In this document: positions 1-9,216 of the stretch, in pieces
Layout: each line of letters starts with the position of its first letter
Numbering within the stretch: position 1 is the stretch's first letter
Origin: Chara braunii
Taxonomy: Eukaryota; Streptophyta; Charophyceae; Charales; Characeae
DNA length: 25,156 bases
Direction: 5' to 3'
Assembly: GCA_003427395.1 (NCBI GenBank)
Contig: BFEA01000258.1
Location: 315,978 to 341,133 of the forward strand
Made by a program: the position numbers and the translations under genes
The notes under the pieces: generated by a model
What the model was told of the DNA's origin: nothing
Database searches by the model: none
The model's input: the letters and a program-made list of their open reading frames with translations, nothing else

Positions 1-180
1 GTTATATGCAATATTTACTACTATGATTTTTTCTTTTATATCCACATTGACTTTCTTTTATAACATTCTTTTCCATTAAAAACATAGATATTGATATGTT
101 TTTATACAAAAACAAATAAAATATGAGGGACGGAGGTAGGCATTTAGACGATGGCGGATAGAGCCCATGGTAGAGAGGGA

Positions 181-775
181 GAAAAAGAATGACGACGACG
201 TGAGCGAAGGGGACGATCATACAGACAGAGCGGAGAAGGCGGCGGAGGAGTAGGAGAAGTAAGCGGTTAGGGGGGGGGGGGGAGGGGGGGGAGGAGGAAG
301 AAAGAAAAAAGATAGGAGGCGACTGATGTCCAAGAGAGGGAGAAGAGAGTAGAGAAGAATGAGAAGAGTTGGGAAGAAGAGAGGAGGACGATGGTGAGAG
401 AATTTCAAAAAAATAGAACAAAGAAAGGTTCAAGAGCAGTGGACTGGAGCATGGCCGGACTGGGGTAGGCAGCAGACAGAGGGGACGGACGGTAGAAGAA
501 ACAGGAAAGGAAGGAAGGGGAAGGAAGGGGAAGGAAGGGGAAGGAAGGGGAAGGAAGGGGAGAGGAGGGGAAAGGAATTGTGGCAGAAATGATAGGGCAC
601 AAGACAAGATGAGGAGAAAGAGAGATGGGAGCGAAGTACAGGGACGGGAGAAACGCCTCCCCAATGAGTGCAATAGATCGGGAGGTGGGGATGGATGCTG
701 AAGGTAGGTAGTGACTGATAGGAGACGACGGATCTCTTGAGGATGAAAACGACGAACGAAAGAGAGTGAGGTCAA
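181..775. repeat. Homopurine (plus) / homopyrimidine (minus) low-complexity tract
   Basis: The plus strand is almost all A and G for roughly 600 bases. It contains a run of 13 G, one A and 8 G at 270-291, and at about 505-565 a tandem run of a 10-base unit (GGAAGGAAGG-like, about five copies). The minus strand has a long open frame whose product would be almost entirely Ser, Pro, Leu and Phe. That is what a polypyrimidine strand gives by chance, so I do not call a protein. Such tracts can form triplex (H-DNA) or G-quadruplex structures; whether this one does is inference. Confidence 0.85.
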
Positions 776-1326
776 GACGATCTAATGTTTACCACACCTG
801 ACTACTAATCAATCCCTTTGTGAGAAATACACAGGGCGAGGTTTACAAGAAATACAATAAAAAGATGAGGGAAGAAGCTGCGGAAGTTGGTGAAGAGGTT
901 GAGACGATGGGAGGGAGAGCTTGTAATGCGAGCCGGCAGAGAAGCAGAAGGCCAGAAGGCCAGAGAGAAGAGAGAAGAGACATGAATGAAGAGCAGGGAG
1001 GGTAATCTGCACACCAGAGTGACCAGACCTGATTGATCAATGCCACCGTGACTGTACGCCACTGCCAATCAAATCTAGCAAGTCGACACGGCGCGCAGTG
1101 CAGACCAGAGGAACCCGTGTGTAGTAACATCAACCACAGCGTGTCTAGGCTTGCACCTGTGGCTGGCGATAGGCCCCCTCCTGATTGTCCATTCCAGCCA
1201 CGTGGGCTGATGACAGACCGCCACGTGCCCGATCAATCAACAGCTTATTACAAGTGCGTTTCGGTATCCCGTTGCCGCGGCATCGATAACAAACAGGTGG
1301 GTGCACAGGAGGCGGATAGATGAGTC
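776..1326. other. Non-coding interval, no supported gene
   Basis: Purine-rich sequence continues to about 1000, then mixed-composition DNA follows. Short open frames exist on both strands, but none has a recognisable motif, a convincing start or coding-like composition. I see no RNA gene or clear repeat here. Confidence 0.5.
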
Positions 1327-1368
1327 AGGGCATACTCACACTACGACTCTCCTGATTGTTCGAAGCAC

Positions 1369-1477
1369 TACCGTCTTTCCCCGAACATAACGCACCCTAA
1401 AAATGAATGTATAGAAGCCATCTTTCATGTCCGGTACAGGCAAAATGAGGGTGCGTTATGTTCGGGGGAAGACGGTA
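1369..1477. repeat. 30-bp inverted repeat (foldback) with 49-nt loop
   Basis: The arm at 1369-1398 (begins TACCGTCTTTCCCC, ends ACGCACCCT) is the reverse complement of 1448-1477 at 29 of 30 positions; the one difference is a T/C in the C-run. The loop is 1399-1447. Pairing stops sharply at both ends. A 12-base direct repeat, AGGGC[A/G]TACTCA, lies at 1327-1338 and 1478-1489, the second copy touching the right arm. It could be a small foldback or MITE-type element, or a precursor of a small hairpin RNA. No transposase is nearby and I did not recognise the arm sequence. Confidence 0.8.
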
Positions 1478-1489
1478 AGGGCGTACTCA

Positions 1490-1780
1490 ACACGGAGGTG
1501 CCATGAAAGCGAAATCTGCGAATTTTGCTCTCCGGATTTTGCTGAACTGCCACGCCGCCCGGTCACATAGCGGCAGCAAATCACAAAATACACGAGCCGG
1601 ACTTTCTGGCAATTACCAACAAGTTGCCTCGGGTCGGGTGCGAGGCCCAAATTCTTCAACTTTTTGGTGTTTGTTTTTGGGGGGGGAAAAGTGAGACACT
1701 GAGGCCGGGAATCCTCACAAACAACCGGTACGACTCAAGACCGGACTACTGGGGCACGGTTCCACTGCTGTAGCACGGGA
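1490..1780. other. Non-coding interval
   Basis: Mixed-composition DNA with short ORFs only. I see no repeat, RNA gene or regulatory motif that I can support. Confidence 0.5.
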
Positions 1781-1871
1781 GTGAGGTAAAGTGTATCCCA
1801 TAAATACAAGTGGGACATCTGCGGACAGTGAGGTCAAGTGTATCCCATAAATACATGTGGGACATCTGCGG
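1781..1871. repeat. Two-copy 47-bp tandem duplication
   Basis: Copies of 44 bases at 1781-1824 and 1828-1871 match at 42 positions. Both contain GTGTATCCCATAAATACA followed by GTGGGACATCTGCGG, a weak inverted repeat (TCCCA ... TGGGA). No gene overlaps it. The high identity suggests a fairly recent local duplication. Confidence 0.85.
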
Positions 1872-2739
1872 GACATGGCCCGGCGGTTGAGGCAGAGTAT
1901 TGGATGGCAGAAAAATCAAGATGGATTTGTATTCCCAAGTAGTGTTTTCTTTTTGTTTTTTATTCTTGTTCTTTTCAATGGGGAAGAATGGGAGGCGGGG
2001 CCAAGAAGAGAAAGACTCGTTTTGATTGGAGGTACCTCAGGAGAGGAAAAAAAAAATCAAGTACTCGAAGAGGTGCCTCAAATATGGACAGGACGGTCTT
2101 TCAGGCCTTTTTTATTGTCATTATAGTATTACGGGGAACCCCGTAGCAGCCACATTTGTGCTCAAGCATCCAACGAGGGAACATGCGGGAGCTGGACATC
2201 TGAGATGGATGATTCAAGAGTCCACGACATGGTATCAGGGTCAAGACTTCGTAAGTTTATCTTCAGAGACTCTGACTTGATCCCTACGATGACCTCAGAG
2301 AGAGGAAAGAAGAATCAGTCATCCAGTAAGAGAGCTGCTTCAGAGAATTAAGAAAAGTACAGTGAGGCAGAAAGGTACAGCGAAAACAAGAACTTCAGCA
2401 GACTTTAACGACTCTTACATTGTTAATTCAGTGTGTCAATTTCCAGCATGTCAAATTTTGACACGAGACTCGGAGACTTGAAAAAAATATTCCGGATGAT
2501 TTACGTTCGTCTGTGCATCTGAATGACAGAGAGATCAAAGTTATTGATGCAGAGAGCCACAGTCGATCCATGAGTATCTTGCCTCTGAGCAGGAAACAAC
2601 TCTATAGTGAGAAAGGTGATGAGAGATCATCCTTCATAATATTAATGCAGTACCCACTTCAGAGAATTCATGGCTGTGGCACATCAAAAGTAATCAGTAT
2701 CGACCCCTTATAATTAAGAGAGTCTAATAGGCTCGAGAA
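1872..2739. other. Non-coding interval with small palindromes and a short open frame
   Basis: It holds a perfect 16-base palindrome TACGGGGAACCCCGTA at 2130-2145 and a 15-base one, TGTCAAATTTTGACA, at 2449-2463. A plus-strand frame stays open for about 60 codons around 2295-2480 and looks moderately protein-like (contains LLQRIKKST), but it has no clear start or family resemblance. I do not call a gene. Confidence 0.45.
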
Positions 2740-4200
2740 AGAGTTGTCAGTAAAGGGACTACTTGCTGGCTAGGTTGCCTATCTGAGGAAGCTATTAGGA
2801 AGGTGGGCATAAAGAGGTTCAACCCTGTTTGACCAGGGAGTTGTCAACTAGGGGACTTCGTGCCTTCTGGCTAAGTTGCCTACCTTCAGTTTCAGATGAG
2901 GGAAGGGACCTCTCTGAAACCAGTATCTCTATGCTTTCTTGAGGCTGATGGGAGGTCTCTAGGAAGTACTCTCAGATGAGGGAAGAGACCTCTCTGGATC
3001 AGCACTTTGTATTCCCTAAGGTTGAAGGGAGGTCTCAAGGGAATACATTGTCGGCTGCTGCTTATTACTGTTCAGCACCTCTTGGGACTAAAGGGGCGTC
3101 TCTTGGGAAATGTTTGTCTTGTTACTTGGGGCATGGACTGCCTGATTGTGGGATTTGAGATGTTTATCTGATTGTCTGTACCTGGGATTTTTTTTTCTAA
3201 CCTAAAGATGCTTTGATTGTCGGGGCTAGTCAGAGCCTTACCGCAGTAGGTTGCAATCTGGTGGGGTCAGGAGGTCCCCGATGCGAGTGTTGAATTTCGT
3301 AGTTGACTGAGGCTAGACTCTGGGGGTCTGGCCAGTGAGGTCAAAAGGGGTCAGCTGGAACCCTACCGTAGTTAGAGGATGTAATCCAGTGAGGTTCGCC
3401 AGACCCTGGAACTGTGGTTAGACCAGGTCCCACGTTCAAAAATTTGGGCAGGGCAGCCAGCGCCCTCGGCTGAAAACTGGTGGGTGAGCCGATCCCCGAC
3501 CGCAGTGGTCAAATCCGGGTACGAGACAGTCTGACTGACGGGAGGTCTACTGTCATAGGGTGACAAAACCCGCTATAGTCTGGGTGTCCTGGCGAGAGTG
3601 CCAAGGAGTTACCATACTCGAGTAGTGGGTATGTTTGTCCTGACATGGAGGCAGGTCAAAGAGGCCGTCAAGATAAATGGTCTGATTGGTCTTGGCCTGA
3701 GGTGGGCCGAATAAGGTATGTCAGACTAATGGGAGGTCTGTCAATCCTGGCCAGTGGTGGGTCGAAACCAAGGCAATCAATAACTCTTGGATGTGAAGGA
3801 TTATTATTTTATTATTTTGCTGTTTTATTATTTTATTATTTTATTATGGGTTTTATTTTGTTTACTTGTTGCTTGGCTGTTAACTGTTGGGGAATCTGCT
3901 TGCTGGGGACATAGTCGGTTGTCTGTGGAACTCGCTGCTTTACAAGTATATAAGGACTTACTTGAAGTTCCCAGACCAGAGAAAAGAAAAGGGGTTTGGT
4001 ATCCCCTTCCTTTTATCTGAGAAGTTAAGGGGACGCCTCACTCGGATGAGAGAAAGAAAACAGGGTTTGGTATCCCCTGAGTCACTTGAGAAGTTGAGAA
4101 GATATCTCACTCAAGCCAGAGAACAGAAAAAAAGTTTGGTATGCTATACTCCCAGCATGACAGACTGGATGAGTACCACAAACATTGGTATCAGACTGGC
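2740..4200. repeat. Diverged tandem-repeat field, unit about 70-80 bp
   Basis: Related words recur through this stretch. CAGATGAGGGAAG[G/A]GACCTCTCTG is at 2893-2916 and 2973-2996 (spacing 80). GGGAGGTCTC-type words recur about every 75 bases near 2950, 3026 and 3093. TTTGGTATCCCC-type words recur at 3995, 4066 and 4135 (spacing 71 and 69), with a weaker TTGGTATCAG at 4185. A second pattern with CCGCAGT...AATC[C/T]GG recurs between 3230 and 3520. An AT-rich simple repeat of TTTTATTA units lies at about 3799-3847. Copies are strongly diverged, so this is an old array, possibly part of a decayed LTR. No gene is supported. Confidence 0.6.
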
Positions 4201-4456
4201 AGTACCTCCAATTTTGCGGCCAAGATGAAGGCTGAGGTAACCTTTTCTGTCGTAAAATTCAGTCTGAGAACAGGTTTTGGAACAGTAAGAGATCAAAGTC
4301 AACAGCAGATGAGAAATCTTTCTTAAATTTATTTGGTGCCCGACAAGCAGCCTGGTTCACGAGGAACCTGCATCCCCGGCCTCAAGGTATTCAGACTTTT
4401 AAGTCAGGAACGTTATGAGGTGAAGCATGAACTTAGAGATTGAAAGGAAAACAGAT
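4201..4456. other. Non-coding interval
   Basis: Short ORFs only. No recognisable motif on either strand. Confidence 0.4.
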
Positions 4457-4924
4457 TCATAAAGTTGAGAGAACATCGCGCTTGTACAAGATATAGAAAA
4501 CGACCATGAACTCAATCTGAAGTAAAGAAAGAAGGAAGAAGATGCGGAGAAAGGAACAACTATTGAGGTGAGATGCAGGTGAAACTATGCAAGGGACAAA
4601 ATGAGAGACAGCTACTAGGGCCCTACTTGTTGTGGGAGAGATGGGAGCTCCGGGAGTGTAAGGAGGATAAGAGGTGTCGGGTGTGTCGTAGCGCGCCTCG
4701 AACTTCTTTTGAAAATACTCCATCCTGTTCGGGGATGAAGTTCTTTCGTACCACGCTGGCAGCGAGTGGCGGGGATAAGGCCTAGAGTGTGTGACATAGC
4801 CTTTTGACACATCTTCCTCCTCCTCTGAGCTGAATTCACGGCGTGCGCGTGCCGACAACTCTTCGCGCGCCTTACCCCCTCTCCCTCCTCTTCCTCTTCC
4901 CTGTCCCCTACGTGCCTCAGGCAT
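4457..4924 (-). CDS. RG-rich/acidic ORF, possible retroelement gag N-terminus
   Basis: The frame is open from 5212, but the likeliest start is the ATG at 4924-4922, where composition becomes protein-like; upstream residues are a Ser/Phe-rich translation of leader. From that ATG, residues 2-20 are Arg/Gly-rich (RRGQGRGRGGRGG), residues about 30-45 contain an acidic SSEEEEDVSKG stretch, and residues 45-85 carry Tyr/Pro-rich text including PAWYERTSSPNRMEYFQKKF. Beyond about residue 100 the text becomes hydrophobic and looks like non-coding read-through, so the true 3' limit, or a splice site, may be near 4620. RG-rich starts occur in plant and algal gag proteins and in RNA-binding proteins. I cannot assign a family. 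No capsid or zinc knuckle follows. Confidence 0.35.
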   Translation of the reverse strand: MPEARRGQGRGRGGRGGKAREELSARARREFSSEEEEDVSKGYVTHSRPYPRHSLPAWYERTSSPNRMEYFQKKFEARYDTPDTSYPPYTPGAPISPTTSRALVAVSHFVPCIVSPASHLNSCSFLRIFFLLSLLQIEFMVVFYILYKRDVLSTL

Positions 4925-5148
4925 GGTGCGAGGTTGAGCGCTGCTTGAAAAAGAAAACGAAAAGAGAAAGGTGCACAACAAAGATCTGCGAGGCGCAGGC
5001 CACACGGCGATACCAAGTGCTTGACAAAAGGAAGGAGAAGAGGAAAAGAAAGCACTACGATGAGAGAGACTTGACGATCGGCGCAAGGGCACTACGATGC
5101 ATTGCTGTGATACACTGAAAATGAATGAGAATCCTAAGCCGAGCGTTG

Positions 5149-5155
5149 TTTTATA
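5149..5155 (-). promoter_or_regulatory. TATA box candidate for the minus-strand ORF at 4924
   Basis: The minus strand reads AGTATAAAACAAC here, a good match to a plant TATA box. It lies 225 bases upstream of the ATG at 4924, leaving room for a leader of about 200 bases. Spacing and orientation fit a Pol II promoter, but no transcript evidence exists. Confidence 0.4.
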
Positions 5156-5212
5156 CTTTTCGATCGACGCATTTCGACCCAGCGGGGACGCTGGGTGGGG
5201 GTTTGGTATCAT

Positions 5213-6650
5213 GTCGGAGGGCGCGGTGTCCCGACCCTCCTTCGTGTGCCAGATTCCTGCTCAGTACCAGTACCGTCCCGACCTCTGCTGCTTGTTAGGC
5301 GTGTTCCGAACCTCTACAGGCCTGGTACCTGAGCTGTACCTAGACGTGGACAAGTCTAGTTGGCGTTTGCCTCGGCAAAAGGGTGCGTCACTGGACTTTT
5401 CTTTGGTTCATGCAGGCTCGACGCCCTTCTGTACATCAGAGCGCAACCGGCCTGTGGCCGTGGTAGCCGTCGGGTTCGCCCAGCGATGTGAAAGCGGAAG
5501 GGCCGACTCGGTCGTTTCTATTGCGTGCCGAGTACCTTCTGGTCGGTGTCGGTGCGAATACCCTTACAAGGGTATCCGCCCTGGTTTTTGCAAACGACAG
5601 AAAAATAGTTCGGTTTAAAGTCTAGGTATACTACGCTAGGCGCGGCTGGGTCGGTTATTACGTTGACTGGGTGGTTGACTACAATAGAGAGTGTGTGGGC
5701 ACGCAGGTTTAAGGCGCGCGTGATTCTTTTTCTGTTGTTGATCATAAAGCCGGCGCGGACATCGGTCGTTCGGTTTAATGATATTATTAGTATTTATTTA
5801 TTTTTTATTAAGCAGCAATTTGAGATATTTTCTGTTGATTGGTACGTCTGACCGAGGCGAGTGCATGTGCGAGGACGACGACATCGCTTTCGGTGACCGT
5901 GCGTGCAAGGGTAGGCTGAAGAGTGGCCCAAGGCGATTCCTGGGCCCGGAGCATCATGCGCTACCACTTTATCTAGAAATTCGAGCCTGCCAACACCAGG
6001 CTTGGGCTTAGCCCTATCGGTTACGACATCGGACTACTACTACGGAGGTTCAGGGATCGAGGCTGGCGGGTGTCGACACAACAGATGCAGCGGAGCGGCA
6101 TGGAAAAGATCGAGGGGGTTGAGGGCCCGACGGGGTTATCCCCCTTTGATTTTATTGGAGGGTGCGACGGCGGGCCCCGGTTCGTGGGTCTGGCCAGGTG
6201 CCAGCAGCCCCTCGGTGCCCTGACGTTACTCTTATTTTATTTTAGTTTTCCTTTTGTTTTATTACTTTTGGCCCCCCCTTTTTATCGTGTCCTGTTTTGA
6301 GCCGCGGGGCGGCGGTGGAGTTGCGTGGGAGTATGTCGTAGCTGCAGGGTTGCCTGAAGTGCAATTACAAACTGTTTTCGAAGCTACGCCGGAGCCGCGC
6401 CGACACCGGTTTGCCTGGGACGCTGTGCTGTGGGTGTGGCAGGCACCCAAGAGCCTAGCCCGGTGGGTACACCCCTGAACTGTTGAAATGCAGACCAAGT
6501 TGGACCCAGGTGATGGGCCGGGCGGCGCCGGGCAGCAAACGGGCAGGCCTGAGCGCTCGCTTGAGGGTGGAGGCTATATGAGCCACCAGAATCCGGCCTC
6601 GGAAGGAGGCCAGATTCCCGGAGAAGGGAGGCCGAGTGGCCTTTTTTTGC
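5213..6650. other. Long interval without a supported gene
   Basis: A plus-strand frame is open for 173 codons at 5097-5618, but its start overlaps the minus-strand promoter region and the product has no family resemblance, so I treat it as chance in GC-rich DNA. AT-rich tracts lie near 5780-5810 and 6230-6265. At 6629-6647 a short hairpin (AGGCC-GAGT-GGCCT) is followed directly by seven T, which would stop Pol III if transcribed. Nothing else is supported. Confidence 0.45.
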
Positions 6651-6659
6651 CCCAGTCGA

Positions 6660-6776
6660 GTCCTTCAGGATTTCTGTTAAAATTGGAACGATACAGCGGA
6701 GACTAGCACGGTCCCTGCGCAAGGGCAAGGGACGGCCTGTATAAGAGGAAGACGGCCCGACGGCCGAATGTTTTTT
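6660..6776 (+). ncRNA. U6 snRNA-like sequence, probably a pseudogene
   Basis: U6 is the Pol III-transcribed spliceosomal RNA at the catalytic core. Positions 6678-6696 (TAAAATTGGAACGATACAG) match the universally conserved U6 core exactly as I know it. Before it, GTCCTTCAGGA resembles the U6 5' stem-loop. After it, the AGC triad is kept (CTAGCACGG) and CCCTGCGCAAGG of the internal stem-loop is intact. The sequence ends in T6 at 6771-6776, a Pol III terminator, giving about 117 nt against the usual 100 or so. Changes: the ACAGAGA box that pairs with the 5' splice site reads ACAGCGG, and the 3' third is unlike normal U6 and foldback-forming. I see no plant upstream sequence element or TATA box at the expected -30 position. 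Most likely a pseudogene or a U6-derived repeat; a functional variant is unlikely but possible. Confidence 0.75.
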
Positions 6777-6802
6777 GCTCAGCATTCGTTAGCCCGTCGG
6801 GC
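6755..6802. repeat. Imperfect inverted repeat spanning the end of the U6-like sequence
   Basis: GCCCGACGG (6755-6763) pairs with CCGTCGGGC (6794-6802), and CGAATG (6765-6770) pairs with CATTCG (6783-6788). The loop 6771-6782 contains the T6 run. The foldback therefore straddles the presumed 3' end, which is not part of normal U6 architecture. Confidence 0.6.
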
Positions 6803-7019
6803 TGTAGTTCGGGACGTCAACGTTGGTCGGGGAAGCATGCAGCGAGGAAACAGCCGGTGAAGGGCCAGGCACAACAGGCGGGCAGAAAGGGGGGGTGAAT
6901 TAGGGCGTGTTTCTGCGCCAGATTCATTCGGAGAGCCAAGCCATTGGGAAACGTAGAAGGTGAGGTGAGAAGAGGTGAGCACAACGGGGGAAGGGCAACG
7001 CGCCAGGTGCATACAGATA

Positions 7020-7745
7020 AGAGGGGGGCTGAAGATGGCGGAGAAGAGTTAGTAGCGTCGTCCGTTTCTTGATGAAACTGGGCGGGAAGAGAGTCTTCTT
7101 AGGGGTTTTACACCATGGCGACTTTGAATCCAACGTTAATTTTAGGTGAAAGTTAGTGTAGAAGGAGGTTAGTGAGAAACCGACTGCGCCGGGATATGGC
7201 GGTGAGAAAGACGGAGAAGGAGCGAAGAGTCTTGATCTCGCCCGTTTCTTAGTGAAAACGGGCAGAAGAAGACTCAAAATTGGGGTTCTCGGGGCAGGCG
7301 ACCCCACATCCACGATAAAAAAACTGCAGAAAGTTAGTAAAAATACAGTTAGTAGAGAGGGACACTGCGCAGAGAGTGTCGGTAAGGGAAATGAACGAGA
7401 AGGAAGTTGCGATAATTCGGTCATCTTCAGACTAGTTTGATGATTCAAGATACTAGATTAAAGTTTCAGGTCGGGGCGAACGCGATGGTGAGGCCAGGCT
7501 AGAGAGAGAGTAAGCAGAATTGGAGTTAGAACGGAAAGTGAACCTAAACTGAGAAGTGGGTTGGGTGCATTCAAAGAAAAAAAGGGGGGTCGTACGTGTT
7601 CGTTTTGCCACAGATCTGGCAAGCTAAAAGCCGGGTCTGCGTTTTTGGGAGGGTGGGTTCGAGCCCAACGTTAGCTTAGCACTTAGCAGGTATAGAGAGG
7701 GTTAGTTGGAAAAAGTGGCTGCGTGGGGGATGGAGATGGTGGAAG
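7020..7745. repeat. Degenerate tandem array, period about 178 bp
   Basis: Corresponding blocks recur: GGGGTTTTACACC...CCAACGTTAATT...GTTAGTG...GACTGCGCCGGG (7094-7195), GGGGTTCTCGGGG...CCACGATAAA...GTTAGTA...CACTGCGCAGAG (about 7272-7375), and GGGAGGGTGGGTTCGAGCCCAACGTTAGC...GTTAGTT...GGCTGCGTGGGG (7645-7725). The shared CCA[A]CG anchor falls at about 7133, 7308 and 7667, that is spacings of 175 and 359 (two periods). A weaker unit fits between them near 7490. The size is satellite-like. Units are strongly diverged and include small indels. Confidence 0.55.
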
Positions 7746-8753
7746 GCAGGGAGAAGGAGATACGCACCTAGGATGAGTTTCTTGTAGAAGGTTCGTTATG
7801 AGTCTGCTCGCCATACCGATAGAAGGGTTTGGACGAACCTGGCCAGGCTGACGGCCAGGTACGACTATCCGATTGGGGGTTGTTATGTGCGATAAGGAGA
7901 GGCGAAAAACCTACCTAGCTGCAGTGAACGAACGTACCTGGCCGTGGTGGAGGACTGCAAGGTCGAAGGACTTCCTGCACGTTACTTACTGTTGCCGTAA
8001 ACTAGGATCAGTGCGGTTGTTCGGTTCTCCCTCTATCCAGCCGCGGCTACGTCTGCATCGGGATGTCTGCTGCCTTGACCAGTTACGGGAGAGCCACCTC
8101 GTTAAGCTGCAGTCGGGGACATGAAGCTGCGAAGTTGCTACGAGCTACAACATATCAGTAAACTCGTGCGCAGCCGGATGCAGTGGGAGTCGGCTGCTAC
8201 CGCTCTAGGATAGTGTGCTACTCGTTGCGGCTATTGGCCACTTCGCACCTGGCCTGCTACTAATGTTGGGGCGACGAGACGCAACAGAGTTTCCGTTGGG
8301 CTGGTAACGACATGGCAGCGGGCTACTAGGCATAATGTGTCCACGCGGCGCTTCACAATACAGTTGCTGTGTATCCCGCTCCTTCGTGATAGCTGCAAAT
8401 CTATTACAAGCATTACCGAGCTTGCTTTGAACTGCTGTGCTGCATTTCCTTTGGAGAGGGGTTCATTGCACGGGGCTGGACCTTGGTGTGCTCTCCCAAA
8501 ATCTAGCAGTTGCATTGTATAGCAGCGATTGGTCCAAGAGTGATGTGAGGAAGGTGGTTGGATTGTCGGCAAAGGTAGCTGCTGCAACTTGGAGGAATGG
8601 TCGTGAAGGGGGCTATTGCTGCGTCTTGAGAGGTCGTCAGAAGACTGACTTCGGCAGTTCGACTTCAAGTTAAGCTAGCAATCGCGTGACTTTGGCCACC
8701 ATTGCGGAGCCCTCAGGCGAAGGAAGATTACGAGGCCCTCTCCTGGGAGTTGA
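7746..8753. other. Interval without a supported gene
   Basis: Frames of up to 145 codons exist on the minus strand (8231-8668), but they carry no motif and overlap equally long plus-strand frames, which is typical of non-coding DNA. I see no repeat or RNA gene. Confidence 0.45.
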
Positions 8754-9101
8754 GTCTGTCCCATTCTTGTATCTCGAGCGTCTGAAACCCCTACTTCTGC
8801 CTTTCTAACTCTCAGTCTAGTCCTTGGTTACGAGAGGAAGGCGGCAGGCGGGATTGCAACCCGTAGGTCCGCATCAAGACTCTGTGGGGAGTCCGCCCAC
8901 CGATTGCGGGAGCTCTGCTGGAACTCAAGAGGAGTTATGGAGGCAGGGAATCGTCAGGTAAACCATTTCCGTCTGTACAACCTACTACCACCCATGTTTG
9001 TTTATCCCCCCTGCAGCATGACTGTTGTATGCATGAAGTTGTCCCTTTGGTTTTTGCTTTCTCCTCAGGACCCAATCAGACTGAATGGAAGGAACGTGTG
9101 A
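8754..9101 (+). CDS. Putative terminal coding segment with an intron-like interior
   Basis: The plus frame is open from 8754 to the TGA ending at 9101. A strong acceptor-like signal (CTTCTGCCTTTCTAACTCTCAG) ends at 8815. A donor CAG/GTAAAC lies at 8957/8958, and an acceptor TTTTTGCTTTCTCCTCAG ends at 9068, with a branch-point-like CATGACT near 9020. The implied exons are 8816-8957 and 9069-9101; the 111-nt intron would be phase 0. Spliced, the last residues read MEAGNRQ then DPIRLNGRNV and stop. No family is recognised. Upstream exons are not identifiable. It could be the 3' end of a small gene, a non-coding transcript, or chance signals. Confidence 0.25.
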   Translation, partial: VCPILVSRASETPTSAFLTLSLVLGYERKAAGGIATRRSASRLCGESAHRLRELCWNSRGVMEAGNRQVNHFRLYNLLPPMFVYPPCSMTVVCMKLSLWFLLSPQDPIRLNGRNV

Positions 9102-9216
9102 GAGTGAAGCCTAAGTTTCTTCTTTATTCTGACTGAAAGCGGACAAAGGGATAAACTGGGGGAAGGTGGGAGGAAGGTAATCTTGCATGCGTTTGAAGGG
9201 TCAACCAAAGTCTGAG

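Noticed and set aside
2-775. 257-codon open frame on the minus strand
   Set aside because: It is the Ser/Pro/Leu/Phe translation of a polypyrimidine strand; no domain, and the frame is open only because stops are rare in such DNA.
2231-2243. TGGTATCAGGGTC, another possible iMet primer-binding site
   Set aside because: Only about ten bases match, with no LTR terminus or gag around it.
4185-4200. TTGGTATCAGACTGG, resembling a tRNA-iMet primer-binding site
   Set aside because: It is the last member of a TTTGGTATCC repeat series (3995, 4066, 4135), no LTR end precedes it, and the match stops after TGGTATCAGA.
5097-5618. 173-codon plus-strand ORF
   Set aside because: No motif, overlaps the minus-strand promoter region, and GC-rich DNA gives long chance frames.
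6384-6785. 133-codon minus-strand ORF
   Set aside because: It runs antisense through the U6-like sequence and has no protein-family signal.
7650-7664. GGTTCGAGCCC, a tRNA B-box match
   Set aside because: It lies inside the 178-bp degenerate array, with no acceptor stem or proper A-box at tRNA spacing.
9159-9180. GGGGGAAGGTGGGAGGAAGG as a polypurine tract for the plus-strand LTR
   Set aside because: It is not followed by a TG LTR start, contains a T, and the LTR 5' end could not be tied to this point.
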